Source of the DNA: Sarcomyxa edulis
Lineage: Eukaryota > Basidiomycota > Agaricomycetes > Agaricales > Mycenaceae
NCBI GenBank assembly: GCA_009761415.1
Contig: QUOL01000006.1
Coordinates: 682,001-746,000 of the forward strand
Length of the DNA stretch: 64,000 nucleotides
Direction: 5' to 3'
The position numbers and the translations under genes are program-made. Each line of letters starts with the position of its first letter. The stretch's first letter is position 1. This document shows positions 33,247-44,578 of the stretch, in pieces. The notes under the pieces were generated by a model. That model searched no databases, had not been told where the DNA came from, and was given only the letters and a program-made list of their open reading frames with translations.

Positions 33247-34966
33247 TTATGCTACATAACCTGGAGGAGCCTCATCATCGGCGTCGCTCGTCCAGACTGG
33301 CTGACGCTGTGATCTAAGTCTTTCAATTTCAGCCCGCATCGACTCGACTTGCCGCCGTAGATCAGGCTCTGCTCCTCCTTCTCCAGCCTCGATATCAGTA
33401 TCAGTACTCGTGACTGTCGCCAAGGGCATAGACGTGATGGGTGATCGGGGACATTCTCGAGAAGAGGAAGCAGCGTGAGAGTTCTGACGAACACGGATCT
33501 CCCGCCACATCTCCGCTTGAGTGGGTCTTGCTTTATCGTCAGCACGTGTATGTGTATGTGTTATATGATGAGCACGAGTGGTGGTAGGCTCGGTAACCGT
33601 GTTCGAGGACGTATTTCTGACGCTTCCTTCGGGGGGGACGGATAATACAGAATTTGCCACTACGCTGTAGGATTCAGAAGGAGAATCTCGTTCGAGGAGG
33701 GATGAAGATCGGGATGGGGAAGGGGAAGGTGATGATGGTGAGTATAGTGCTCCGATGTTTTGTAAAGCAGGTGCATGTATGTCCGCAAATGGATCCTCGC
33801 CAGCCTGCGGATATGGAGCCACAGCTAGCCGACTTCGTCTGAAACGCGAGAATATAATCTTCTGAGCGCCTGTTTCTGAGACTTGTCCCATTTTTCGACG
33901 CCGGCGATAGCGGAGTATAAGGAAAACGACGACGCCGACGATCAAGCAGATTCCGCCTGACAGAACGCCTACCTTTACCTTCTGCTTCTTGCTAGTCTCC
34001 TGTTCGTCTATGGCGCTACTAGAAACTGCAGAGGCAGATGAAACGGACGTTGAGATGGACGTCGATCTAATGAATGTTCAATAGGAAACTTGGAGGCGGA
34101 CAGATTGATGGACGTACGATTTGTGGATTGAAGACTTGGAACTAGAAAGGGTTGTGCGAGTGGCGGTACTTGTCACTTCTAATATTGCGGCCGCAGATGA
34201 TGTGAAGGCTGGTGCAGTAGTGGATCTGTGGTTTAAGATTTAAGGGAATGTTCAAGTTTGGAAGATGTTATGGCTCGTACTCGTACTCGCTCGAGCTCGT
34301 GAGACAGCTATATCACTGTCAGTCAATTATGTTAAATTTGGGGGCCTTGTGCACAGACCTAGTCGAGTCTCCCATAGATATGCTGATGTTGAGAGAATAG
34401 GCAGAAGACCCGACGCTGTCCTCCACAGAGATGATGCTGTTGAATGAGGGCTGAGTGCCGAAAATAGAACTGTAGAGGATGAACAACGGACATTGATTCT
34501 CCATCGGAGATATTGACCATCCATGTCGTGTACAAATTGTTCGTCTTCTCGAGAATAACCAACTAGAGGCAGCAGTGTCAGAGAGAAATGAACAAAAAAA
34601 ATATTGACGCGCAGCGCTTACAGGTGTTTCGATATCGAAAGCTACATAGCAGTCTTCGCTCAGAATCGTAGACATCCGCTATAATTAGGAAGACTGACCT
34701 GAATAAATCACCGTGGAGTAAGGCGATGTGCCCGAGGACCACGTTATCGAAGCAGTTTCTAAGGGAAACGTAGTAAGTGATTCTATCATTACCACATGAA
34801 ATACAAAAAACTCACCACATTGGCGAATGTTCAAGCTGTGGAGATACGACTCAGTCCCAAGACGCAGGAGAGACAAAGCTGATACGACTCACGGTGTATC
34901 GATACTAAGACCTCGTACAGAGGAGAGAAATGAGAGAATTAAAGTACCAAAGGCTGCATGTTTCAT
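33247..34966 (-). CDS. Single-pass (type I) membrane protein with Ser/Thr-rich ectodomain
   Basis: Signal peptide MKHAAFGTLILSFLSSVRG, an ectodomain of about 150 residues with ASITWSSGTSPYSTVIYSG and YTTWMVNISDGES, then a Ser/Thr-rich stalk, a membrane helix ICLIVGVVVFLILRY followed by the stop-transfer run RRRRKM, and a cytosolic tail of about 220 residues rich in Ser/Pro, with a predicted short coiled coil (RRQVESMRAEIERLRSQR) and the end DDEAPPGYVA. The W-x-G-G-x-P-P-Y-like opening and N-I-S-D-G segment match a widespread but unnamed class of basidiomycete membrane proteins; it could be a wall or osmotic sensor, but no function is known. Splicing in the ectodomain is only partly resolved: one junction near 34490 would need an intron of about 22 nt. 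Confidence 0.75.
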
Positions 34967-35489
34967 GGTGGGCACTGGGGAAAGGACGAGGACGAAAGCA
35001 TTGGCCCCATAGGGTTAAAATTTTGCCTATATGTCTGAAAAGGGTAATCATTGACTGCGCGTCTTCGCGCCTCCCGTCGGGTCGAGATGTCTGGATGCCT
35101 TCAATCCTCCTCCTCAAGGCATGAGGCCTGAGGGTGCAACTACTAGTTTTTTCTAGTTTGATTTGCGAGCGCGTAAGAAAAGAGCATGGCTCTTGCATGG
35201 CTCGGTGTTAATAGTTTAGCTTGGAGTACTGGGGTGACTTTAGCATCTTTTAAGGAATTCTGAGGCATGACGGACTTACTGAGATAAACACCATATCGTA
35301 TGTGAAACTGTTGGTTCAGAACATGTTGAAAAAGTAAGTGGGACGAGCTATTGATGGACTTGATAAATATAATGGACAACTTGTTGGGAGATCGATCGGC
35401 AAGTCGGCAAGGCGCGCCCCATGTTTGCCATAGAAGGCTTCAGCCTTGGTCAAGTACCACCTACCCTTTCCCGTCATCTACTTAGCCTA
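34967..35489. promoter_or_regulatory. Divergent region, membrane protein (-) / ARPC5 (+)
   Basis: About 520 bp holding both promoters. The frame before the ARPC5 start is open back to an ATG at 35421, so a longer N-terminus is possible but not family-like. Confidence 0.4.
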
Positions 35490-36146
35490 ATGGATACCGC
35501 ATTCCGCAAAATCGACATAGATATCTACGACGAAGATATTTTACAAGAATCCGAGCTATATGATGCCGATCCCCGCGATCCTGCCCAGGTTCTAGACGAC
35601 GCGAAGCAGAGACAGACTGCTGTGCGGAGTGCTTTGGCCAAGTGCGTATCCATTGACTCGCATCGCAAGCACAAAGTCTGATTTACATCGCGGTATACTT
35701 CCTGAAAAACAGGAGCGATGTTGTCGATGCTCTGAACATCGCTTTAGACAACGCCCCGTACGGACCAAACGTAGAGGAAGCGAAGGTGACCGGCTTTTGG
35801 TTCCTTCAATCCCCACTATCGTCTCATGAAATGAGCATTAGATCGTTACTCTCCAAACACTATTGACCATCTTGAACACGACGAAATCAGCCGAAATACC
35901 AGCAGTCGTCAAGGCTCTTTCCCAAGACGCGCAGGACACACTGATGAAATACCTCTACAAGGGTATGGCTATGCCTGGTTGGGGCGATGTTAGTGGAAGC
36001 GTACTGTTAGGCTGGCATGAGAAGGTAAGTCTATTACAATTTACCTGCGAACTACCACACTCATAATCATTACGTGGTGCCAGCTAACTGAGGTAGCGGG
36101 AACCGGGTGTATCGTACGAACTATGACGGACCGGAGAACAGTATGA
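35490..36146 (+). CDS. ARPC5: Arp2/3 complex subunit 5 (p16-Arc)
   Basis: Smallest subunit of the actin-nucleating Arp2/3 complex. The chain reads MDTAFRKIDIDIYDEDILQE, then, after introns, VVDALNIALDNAPYGPNVEE, TLLTILNTTKSAEIPAVVKAL, LMKYLYKGMAMPGWGDVSG, LLGWHEK, and after a last intron LTEVAGTGCIVRTMTDRRTV-stop. F-R-K-I-D...Y-D-E-D at the start, L-M-K-Y-x-Y-K-G in the middle and G-x-I-V-R-x-x-T-x-R-x-T-V at the end are ARPC5 hallmarks. About 155 residues, at least three introns. The start at 35490 matches other ARPC5 N-termini; the upstream in-frame ATG at 35421 would add 23 residues. Confidence 0.92.
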
Positions 36147-36939
36147 TCATTTAATCGTGAATACTTGACACTTGACACTTCTAAGGGTCTCATACACGTC
36201 GCACGTGGTTCATCCAGACAACTCAATTTCTGCACTCGACGGTCCAACCAAGTTGAGACACGCATGTAAGTTTGCTTCGATGGGCTAAGAACTCGTCTTC
36301 GATGTCTATCGCAACACTAACGGGCGCCATTTGTGTTCCTAAATCATCCGTTTCACATCGTTGCTGGCGCACTGACGAGCCTAAGGGTGCTGATATACTC
36401 TATAAGATTCATGTCCTCAAGACAATTCTCGCAACGCAGCAGGGGGATCTTCAGTGTGCTGCAGAGACTGAATAATGTCTGTGCGGATAGCTAGCGTCCC
36501 ACAGTTAGGCTGTTTATGGGTGAACGTGCGAGTAAGTACTGCTTCACTGGATAATGCAAGACTTAGGCATGGAGTCTTTCAAAGTGAGGCGATAGCCAAT
36601 CGAGACGGAACTTTAGATAGGGATGTCATCGCAACTCATGTGCGAGATGGATATTGTGATATATAGTTGTCGAATTAGAAGAGATGGTTCTGGGCAAAGA
36701 GGCGAGTCCTGAGGCCTGAGTGACCGTGAGTCGTTGACTCAGTTTATGGCCAGAATCTCAAATCTAATCTAATCTATACCTTAGCATCCAATCCGTGGAC
36801 CCACATGTGCATACAATCGACTACATCGATTTTGTTTTACAAGATAACCATAAGAGTCCATTTGAATGAAAGATGGGCATAGTCATAGTCACATAGCCTA
36901 AGTTAGCCTAGAGATAGGACTCTACGTTTCATCATTACC
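36147..36939. other. Intergenic stretch, no supported gene
   Basis: ARPC5 3' flank and the end of the WD40 gene. Short frames only; a small run of AATCT repeats near 36760. Confidence 0.5.
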
Positions 36940-39853
36940 TCACACATCCGCTCCCCTACTTCTCGCTTCAACGAGACTCAACTCTATAGCAAACCGCAAA
37001 TCTTCATCCATTTCATCGTCATTCAGTGCCCCGTCTGTCCGAGAGCTCGGACTTGCTGTAAGTCGGAGGTTATTGCGAGGAGGAGTGATTGCCCAGGAAG
37101 CCTGTGGAGCAAACGACGAACCAGGGCTAGGACCTTCTGACCTCGAGTGAGAGATGCCCCATGCCGAAGTGGACCTGGACGTCGACTGCGGACTACTGGT
37201 GCCCAATATTGGTGAACGTACCCAGCTGCCAGACGGCGATCGATTCGGGGTTATACTGATACTCAACCCACCGAGGGAGGCAGGGCTGATACTAGTACTG
37301 ATAGGAGGAAAATCGGATTCGTCTTCTGTAAGAGGAAGCACAGGTTCAGGCAATTCCAGCGTCAAGCCAGATTCTTGTATAGAGCCAGCTTCGATGGGCT
37401 CCGGCCTGAACCGCGGGGACACTTGAATCTTTGCATTTGACTTCGACGGAGAAACGCGAGGAATGGGACGACCGAGTGGTTGGCTTTGCTGCGGTGACGT
37501 GCTCGCACGGTGGTACGACGCCGTTATGAAAGGGTGGGAAGGAGCCTCGGATAAGAGCGAACTTGAGGGCTGGTAACGACCGGTCATCGAAGACATGCTG
37601 GCGGATTCGTCGGGAGTGGCTTCATCAGCAACATCGTCAAAATCGCCTTCGAAGACCCCTTCCTCCACAGCCGTACTTCCGCTCCCGCTCGCGTCACTTG
37701 CACCCTGACTAGCAATTGCAGCCAACCGATGCATCTCTTCATCGCGGCTCAGCATCAAAACATACGAGACGGCCTCGACTTCATCCAGACCCAACTTCTC
37801 CAATCGTTCTCTCTGCTCCCTCTCTCTCCCAAATACTTTCTGAACGTGCTCATGTTCTTGTTCAAGAGCCTTCCTAGATTCAGAGATCGTCTGGTGGAAT
37901 TCCAATTGTTCTGCAGGTACAACGTCCAATCGAGACGGGTACGATGAAAGGGATTATAACACTCACTGAAGTATTTAGCAGCTGCCGTTTGATCTCTGTT
38001 CTTTTTACCAGCGGCATTCACCTTCCTCATCCCGCCAGTACTTTTCGAAACCGGACCAGCTCTCCAGGCCATTATTGTATCACCTATAGAGGCTATAACG
38101 ACATCCCCCTCTGGACTTATCAAGATCTGATTCGCGACCTCCCTTTGAGCTTGAGCTACGGGCTGATGAATGGCCATAGCACGAACGCGGATCTTGGGTA
38201 TAGGATTTGTGAACGACTTGAGATGCTCGAAAGTAAGTCCGTCCCAGACGCGAATTATGCCATGGTTAGAACCGGTCATAAGAGTGACGCCGTTCCATGC
38301 GATAGCTGTGACGCTCGAAGCATCTTCGTAAGCTTCGAACTTGCGTGCAGGGACGATGGGCGTGGAAGGTGGAGAGGGGGAAATTACGTTCCATTCGTAT
38401 ATACTGACACATCCAAGGGAATCCCCAGTTATGATGAAGCTGGAGTCAGTCGCTCTGGACGAGTAAAACGGCTTGAGGGACTGGATGCGCCCAAAGGACA
38501 TGCTGTCACCAAAGACAGCATGTTCGACTGACCCGGAAACTGGATCGACTCGGAAACGATAGAAGTAGGGATGGTCGTTGTAACTAGCAAGGAGGGAAAG
38601 AGAGGATGTGGCCGATGTGTCGATATACAAGGATGAGATATCAACATTCAGTGAGTCTTGATTATCAGGGGAGGCAATAACCACCGACGATATACGAATC
38701 TCGCGGATAGATGTCGCTGAGGATTTGTCCTCAGAAGGCAACGACTCCAACTTGAACCCCGTCCATAATACGATTTCACCGCTCTGCATGGCACCAACAA
38801 TGACACCCTTGCCGAGGACAGTAGCTACCCTGGCGCAAGGATCTTTGATCAACGTCCCAATTTGCCTTTCAGAGGTCCAAATACATTCGACTTTCTTTGC
38901 ATCCCAGAGTTTGACTTTACCGTCCGCTCCACCGCTGACGAAGAAGCTCTTGCCTTCGTCCCAAGCGACATCCGCAACGTTTCCTTCGTGTTGATCGGCT
39001 ACCTTGTTTCGGACCAATTTAGCAGCTGACCTGCCGTTCACTCCACCACCCACGTCCATCGCCTTGCTCGCTGTCATAACAGCAACATCACCGTTTCGAA
39101 AGCCCCACAAAATTTTGGCGGTTCCACCGTCCGAGGAGAGCGAGCATGCAGAAACATTCGGAGTGAATTCTACGTTCGGGTTTCCGATTCCAAGACCAGT
39201 GCCAGTTCCAGAAGCATCCAGATAACCACGAAGGATTTTTCTGTATTACAGAAGCTCGTTATAGAAGATACTACGTGAATCGTGGAAGGAAACATACCCA
39301 GTTAGGGGTATGGAACGTGCAACGATACCGTATTCAAGAGAAGAAGTTAAGAGCGAATTTGCTGGCATGAGATGCATGCTAGCCACAGGGGAATGCTGCA
39401 GGGGTACATGCGATACGGTGCTATTCCTTGATCGCTCCCATCGCCTTGATTTCGAAGGGTATTAGCGTCAGGCAAAATTGATAGAGCTAGGGACTCGCAC
39501 CTTCTGAGATTGTATCTGATGATGAATTCGGTTCTCCAGGATCTCTCAGCAGGTCTCAAGAGAAGACTCTTATCGTCGTTGAGATCATGCTCGGGGCCGA
39601 TGCCTAAGAGTTGATAGACAAAGGCTCGATGCCATGTGTTATCGTCCTTTACGTGATGATACAAGATACTGTTAACCTTGGATAGAGCCAATAGAGATGG
39701 TGGGTCAAGGAAAGAGGTGATGTGAGTAAGAGATTCTGAGGGGATGTCGAGTAAAAAGAGTCCATGTTGATTAGTTGAGTTGTGGTTGGATTGAGATTGA
39801 GATTGTTTTTGCGACAAGTTTTTGGAGATAGCTTGTGGTTGTCTATTGAGCAT
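36940..39853 (-). CDS. F-box / WD40-repeat protein with C-terminal ubiquitin-interacting motif
   Basis: Three modules in one chain of about 900 residues. N-terminus: F-box FLLDIPSESLTHITSFLDPP and LLALSKVNSILYHHVKDDNTW. Middle: WD40 propeller with repeat ends such as KILWGFRNGDVAVM, VADVAWDEGKSFFVSGGADG / KVKLWDAK, GVIVGAMQSGEIVLW, DSLGCVSIYEW, AIAWNGVTLMTGSNHGII and RVWDG. C-terminus: helical region EQEHEHVQKVFGREREQRER, a Ser/Pro-rich linker and, at the very end, DEDLRFAIELSLVEARSRG, a good UIM (acidic run, L-x3-A-x3-S-x2-E). Likely an SCF receptor that can also bind ubiquitin. The join at about 37920-37975 is a GT-AG intron. The start is the ATG before N-R-Q-P; an upstream in-frame ATG at 39994 is possible. 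Confidence 0.85.
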
Positions 39854-40051
39854 AAAACTGCAGCGCCGTAGAGAGATCTGGGTTGTATTGCGGACAATAG
39901 AGTGATGCCCACAAGTTGAGAGATGGATGGAAGCGAGCAAGGGGTGTTTCCAATAAAATTGGAGTGACTCAGTCGAAGAAGTTGTCACGGTCACATCTCA
40001 GCGCCTTAGACTCTCCGTGGAGGAGGAGAATTCGATAGTCATCGGTCAACG
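39854..40051. promoter_or_regulatory. Divergent region, F-box/WD40 (-) / F-box-like B (+)
   Basis: Only about 200 bp between start codons, so the two F-box genes share a promoter region. It contains TTGTCACGGTCACA, also found before paralog A. Confidence 0.45.
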
Positions 40052-41745
40052 ATGGAGTCAAATTATTACCTGAAGCTCAGCCTCCTCGATCTCGACCAGG
40101 ATACTTTTCACCTCATAATTGAAGACATATGGCTCACTGCATCAATCCGGGGGTCTTCTCCAGGCCAAGTTCAGGCCAACAGAGGGATAGCACTGCTGCC
40201 GTTGTCAGAAACATGCAGACAGATGAGGGAAGCAACTCTACCAAGGATTTTTCGTGATGTGTACAACTGGCCCGGGTCTCTTTGGCCACGAAGTCTATGG
40301 AAATATTTCAAGTAGGTGACCTCAAACTCTGGAAATTTTACATATCATTTACCACACGTCAGAACAATCCATGTGCGGGACATATGTCGGTTACATGTAT
40401 ACGAACCTCGCCCTATCAATATAGACGACCTTATCCTTGCGCTTCCCTTTATGCTTTCTACGACACGTCTGGTGATTCGTCTCACTAATCCACCTCCGAA
40501 CGACCTCCTCGCCGCAGCAGCTACTCTACCTCATTTGGAGTTTCTTGAAATCGAGGAGGCTCGTCTGACTACCTTCCTACCAGCGTTGAAAACTTTCACG
40601 AATCTGAAGCGGCTGACGGTGACTGTCGTTCCTCAAATGGAGGACACTCCTTATCCATCAGTTATCGATACGCACACCGAACAAGCTAATGTCATAAACT
40701 TGCTCCGAACAGTCTCGAATCACTTATCTTACCTTGAAATTGCTGGTGATCTCTTGTCTTTGCCTATCTTCACATCGATACAGTGGCCGAATCTTCGTAC
40801 TCTCATTATATCAGGTCATCAACCGAACGAGCCGCATCTTCCTCTACAGAGCATCATCAGCGGTATGCCTATGCTCGTGGACCTGAGTCTCACCTTCTCT
40901 GCTATCTACGGCTCTAACGTCTCCCGTTTCTTGTTTTGCCCACGGGACGATGTCACTTATGCCACCAGGAGTCTTACTTTGGTAGCTCCGCAAGTACGAT
41001 CCCTCACCTTGTCGAACGTCTTTCCGGAAGACGAAATAATTTACCAGCTGCCCTCCGATCTAACACGACTCAGGATTCTCGCTATAAAGGATGCTATTCC
41101 GTACGGAGAAGAACCAATTCATCTGTGGAATCCATATTCGCCGTTATCTCTTGAGCGTTCTTTCGATATCGTGAAGAGACTAGTGCATCTCCTTCATCTT
41201 GTCGAGCTTTCCCTCACGATTATTGGGACCCCGACTCCAGAATTGGTCAGAGCTATTGGGGATGCTTGTCCTAGACTCCGTGTGCTGGAGTTAGAACAAG
41301 AACAGTACGAGTATGTTGATGCGCAGTCCCCTTCTGATTTGGTAAGCATCATCGTCAAGCGCCACTCCATATCTAAGCGTCTTTCGTCAAGGAACCATAC
41401 GTGGAACCTTTGAACAGATTGCCATGTTTACGGATTTTGCGAATCACCCTGATATTTGTCAAACGATACATATGGCGTCTCGGTTGGGATCTAGAAGACT
41501 TGAATCACGCGAAGGCTGCCAAATTCTTCGCTGAGAAAGTGCCTCCGCTTGAGGTCATCGCATTCTCCATTCGCCCACCAGTCTTGACAAATTGGCCCGG
41601 GCCCGCTATTTGGAACCCAATGGTCATATGTCGAGATGTACGGGGTAGGCCTACAAAGATCTTCCAGCTCCATGCTCTAGAGAAGGGCAGGTCTATCAAT
41701 CTTCTTGACTATATCACGGCAGACGTTCCACCTATATCGGTCTAA
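40052..41745 (+). CDS. F-box-like/LRR protein, paralog B
   Basis: Second paralog, with the layout of A. Exon 1: LSLLDLDQDTFHLIIEDIWL through LSETCRQMREATLPRIF to RPRSLWKYFK. The intron end leads to TIHVRDICRLHVYEPRPINI, then leucine-rich repeats (LPHLEFLEIEEARLTTFLPAL, HLVELSLTIIGTPTPELV, LRVLELEQEQYEYVD). A 50-nt GT-AG intron (41342-41391) joins SDL to EPYVEPLNRLPCLRILRITL and the last exon runs through HAKAAKFFAEKVPPLEVIAF to DVPPISV. No broken frame once the intron is removed. Probable SCF substrate receptor; ligand unknown. Confidence 0.82.
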
Positions 41746-42391
41746 CTCCACTAGTATGATGTTTCTACCACAACTTGGGACGTTTCATTCTGTGTTTTCG
41801 GATAGGTCTATGGTATATCTTATGCTTTCCGATGTTTTTATTCTACTGGCTATGTACATGTGATTCCTTGAGGTCCATCTGTGGGGGGCTTTGTTCTGTC
41901 ACATCGGAACCGTGGCTCGCTCTCATCCTCCAGCTGTGTCCTACTTGCGAACTCGACGGTCGGAACCATTCCCATCTGACTCCGACGGCTAAATATATTC
42001 TTGGTCCCTCTTAGAATAATATCTATTCTTTCCGAATCCCTTCTCGGGCGCGTCGATAGCGCAAAGATCAAGCAGCGACGATCTCTGGACACATACCTTA
42101 GAGCTGCGTCCTGATAGAATCGCATCTCCCAACACGTCCGAGTGCTTGCTAGGTCAAGTTCAGGGTCACGGTAGATGTCGAGCTAGGAGCGGATCCTCGA
42201 CCTTCTGTTCCAAATGTCACCTACTCAGAGACTTCCGGTCAGCAGGATCTTGACGAGATTTTTGTAGCTAAGCCAGGAGAAAGCGGTCGAAATGAAAATA
42301 CACATACATATATACGATACATGCATCCCATCTGGTCTAATAAGAACGTCGTAAAGTGACGGCATAGTGTACAAGATACCCCATACCTACT
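41746..42391. other. Intergenic stretch, no supported gene
   Basis: Convergent 3' flanks of paralogs B and C. Nothing recognisable. Confidence 0.5.
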
Positions 42392-44085
42392 CTAGAACTG
42401 CCAGACCGACAGAGGTGATGTTTCTGCAGCGATGGATTCGAGAAGATTGCGGACTTTGCCGTGTTCTAGATAATATAATTGGAAGATCTTCGTGAGCTTC
42501 CCCTGGACGTCCCGACATATGGCCATCCGGTTCCAGAGAGCGATACCTGGCAGGTTTTTCAGAAACCCCGGTGGGCGGATAGAGAATGCAATCATTTCGA
42601 GCAGAGGGAATCTATCAGCAAAGAATTTGGCAGCCCTCGCATGTACCAAATCTTCCGGATCCTAACTGAGTTGGAGGGTTGTATGGGTCTTGACAAATCT
42701 CAGAGTGATTCGCAAGACCCGTAAATACCGTAACATCTTCAAGGGTTCCACGTATAATTCCTGATAAGAAGAGGTCAGATGCCGGAATGGTGTTTGACGT
42801 TGATATTTACCAGATCAGAAGACAACTGTACATGGACATTTGCATATTGTTCTTCCTCTAACTCAAGCACACGGAGTCCAGGGCAAGCATTCCCAATGGC
42901 TCTGACCAATTCTGGAGTCGGTGTACCGATGATTGTGAGAGAAAGCTCGACAAGATGAACGAGCAGGACTAATCTCTCGACGATATCAAAGGAACGCTGC
43001 AGAGATAACGGCGAATATGGAGTCCAGGGGAAGATGGGATCCTCAGAGTACAGTATAAGATCCTTCAGAGCAAGTATCCGAAGTCGTGTCAGACTAGAGG
43101 AGGGATAGTCAGGAACCTTATCTTCCGGGAAGACATTCGACAGCGAGAGGGATTGCAATCGTGAAGCTGCCGAGGCAGCATATGCAGCATGGACTTCTTT
43201 GCTCGGTGAGATAAACAAGAAAGGAGGGAGTTGAAGGCCATAGACAGCTGAGAAATTGAGACTGAGGTCCACCAGTCTAGGCATACCGCTAATGATGCTC
43301 AATAAGGGCAGATGCGGCTCGTTCGGTTGATGACCTGATATAATGAAAGTACGAAGATTTGGCCAGTGGATAGACGTGAAGGTAGAAAACGACAAGAGAT
43401 CACCCGCGATTTCGAGGTAATATAAGTTCCTCGAGACGGCTCGGAGAAAGGTTGTGATGTTAGAGTGTTCGCTGTGCGTGTCAACATCTGATGGATGAGG
43501 AGTGCCTTCCACTTGAGGAACAACAGTCATCGTCAACCGTTGTAGACAAGTGAACCTTTTCAGCGCTGGTAGACAGCCATCCAGACGAGCCTCCTCAAAT
43601 TCGAGGGACTCTAACTTAGGCAGAGTAGCTGCTGCGACAAGAAGGTCGTTAGGGGGTGGAATAGTCAGGCGGATCACTAGACGTCTCGTAGAAAGCATGA
43701 AAGGAAGGGCAGTGATAAGAGAATCTATGTCGATGGGGCGAGGCGCGTACATTCGGCATACATCACGCACATGAATTGTTCTGATTTATGGTCAACATAT
43801 TTGTACGATCTCCACAGTAAGAGTTACTTACTGGAAGTATTTCCAGAGACTTCGCGGCCAAAAAGATCCAGGTCGGTTGTATACCTGCCGGAACATCCAT
43901 GGTAAAGTGACTTCCCTCATATGTCGGCACGTCTCTGATAAGGCCAACAATTGTTTCGCCCTGTTACCTGGAACGTGGCCTCGTAAACGCATCCGGACCG
44001 ACGCAGTGAGCCATAGGTCTTCTAGAACGAGGTATAAAGTGTCATGGTCAAGGTCAAGGAGGCCGAGCTTGGGGCCATTCGCCAT
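42392..44085 (-). pseudogene. F-box-like/LRR paralog C with premature stop
   Basis: Third paralog, opposite strand. MANGPKLGLLDLDHDTLYLV, LSETCRHMREVTLPWMF and RPRSLWKYFQ form exon 1; after the intron come TIHVRDVCRMYAPRPIDID and leucine-rich repeats as in A. A 50-nt GT-AG intron (42761-42810) joins SSDL to ELYVEPLKMLRYLRVLRITL. Shortly after, VKTHTTLQLS is followed by TAG (42662-42664) where paralog A has TGG (Trp) before DPEDL; the frame then stays open to the family's usual end (LESIAAETSPLSVWQF). A single-base nonsense change, removing about 90 residues, or a sequencing error; a shortened protein might still be made. Confidence 0.72.
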
Positions 44086-44578
44086 CGCGCACGAAGTATC
44101 TAGTCACAAGAGAGAAAATGCCTGCCTATCTCGCGATCGGCATTTTCCGAGAAAGGTCATAGTTCCGAATCCTCTCTAGCGCGCAGACTGACACGAGCCG
44201 CACCACTCACCGACACCCCTTATTTCTCAACATCCCATCTGATCTGAGACACCAAGCGCAAACTCACGAAGATATACGGAAGGCTCTTTCATCGTTGTGC
44301 CCTCATCAGGACGAAGCAGGTGAGTATATTCAAACGCTGATTTGAACTCCAGAGCTCACAATCACTAGCACACTCGTGATGAAATCTTGAGTCGTTTAGG
44401 CTCATTCGCATGAAAAACCACTCGTGGGTGATGCAGTTGCATGTGCCCATGCCAAAGACAGCAGAGAAGGTGAGCTTTTTTGAGGGCATACATTCAGTAG
44501 CTGATCATAGTGACAATCAGCCTGAAACGCGGCCATGCCCAGTAATCCAATCGGAGACATGCTGTACTCCAGTCAGCT
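44086..44578. other. Intergenic stretch, no supported gene
   Basis: Between paralog C (its promoter side) and the 3' end of copy 1 of the four-copy family. No gene seen. Confidence 0.45.

Noticed and set aside
33654..33842. Plus-strand frame with CRIQKENLVRGGMKI
   Set aside because: Antisense to the cytosolic tail of the type I membrane protein.
37944..38531. 195-codon plus-strand frame
   Set aside because: Antisense shadow of the WD40 propeller exons.
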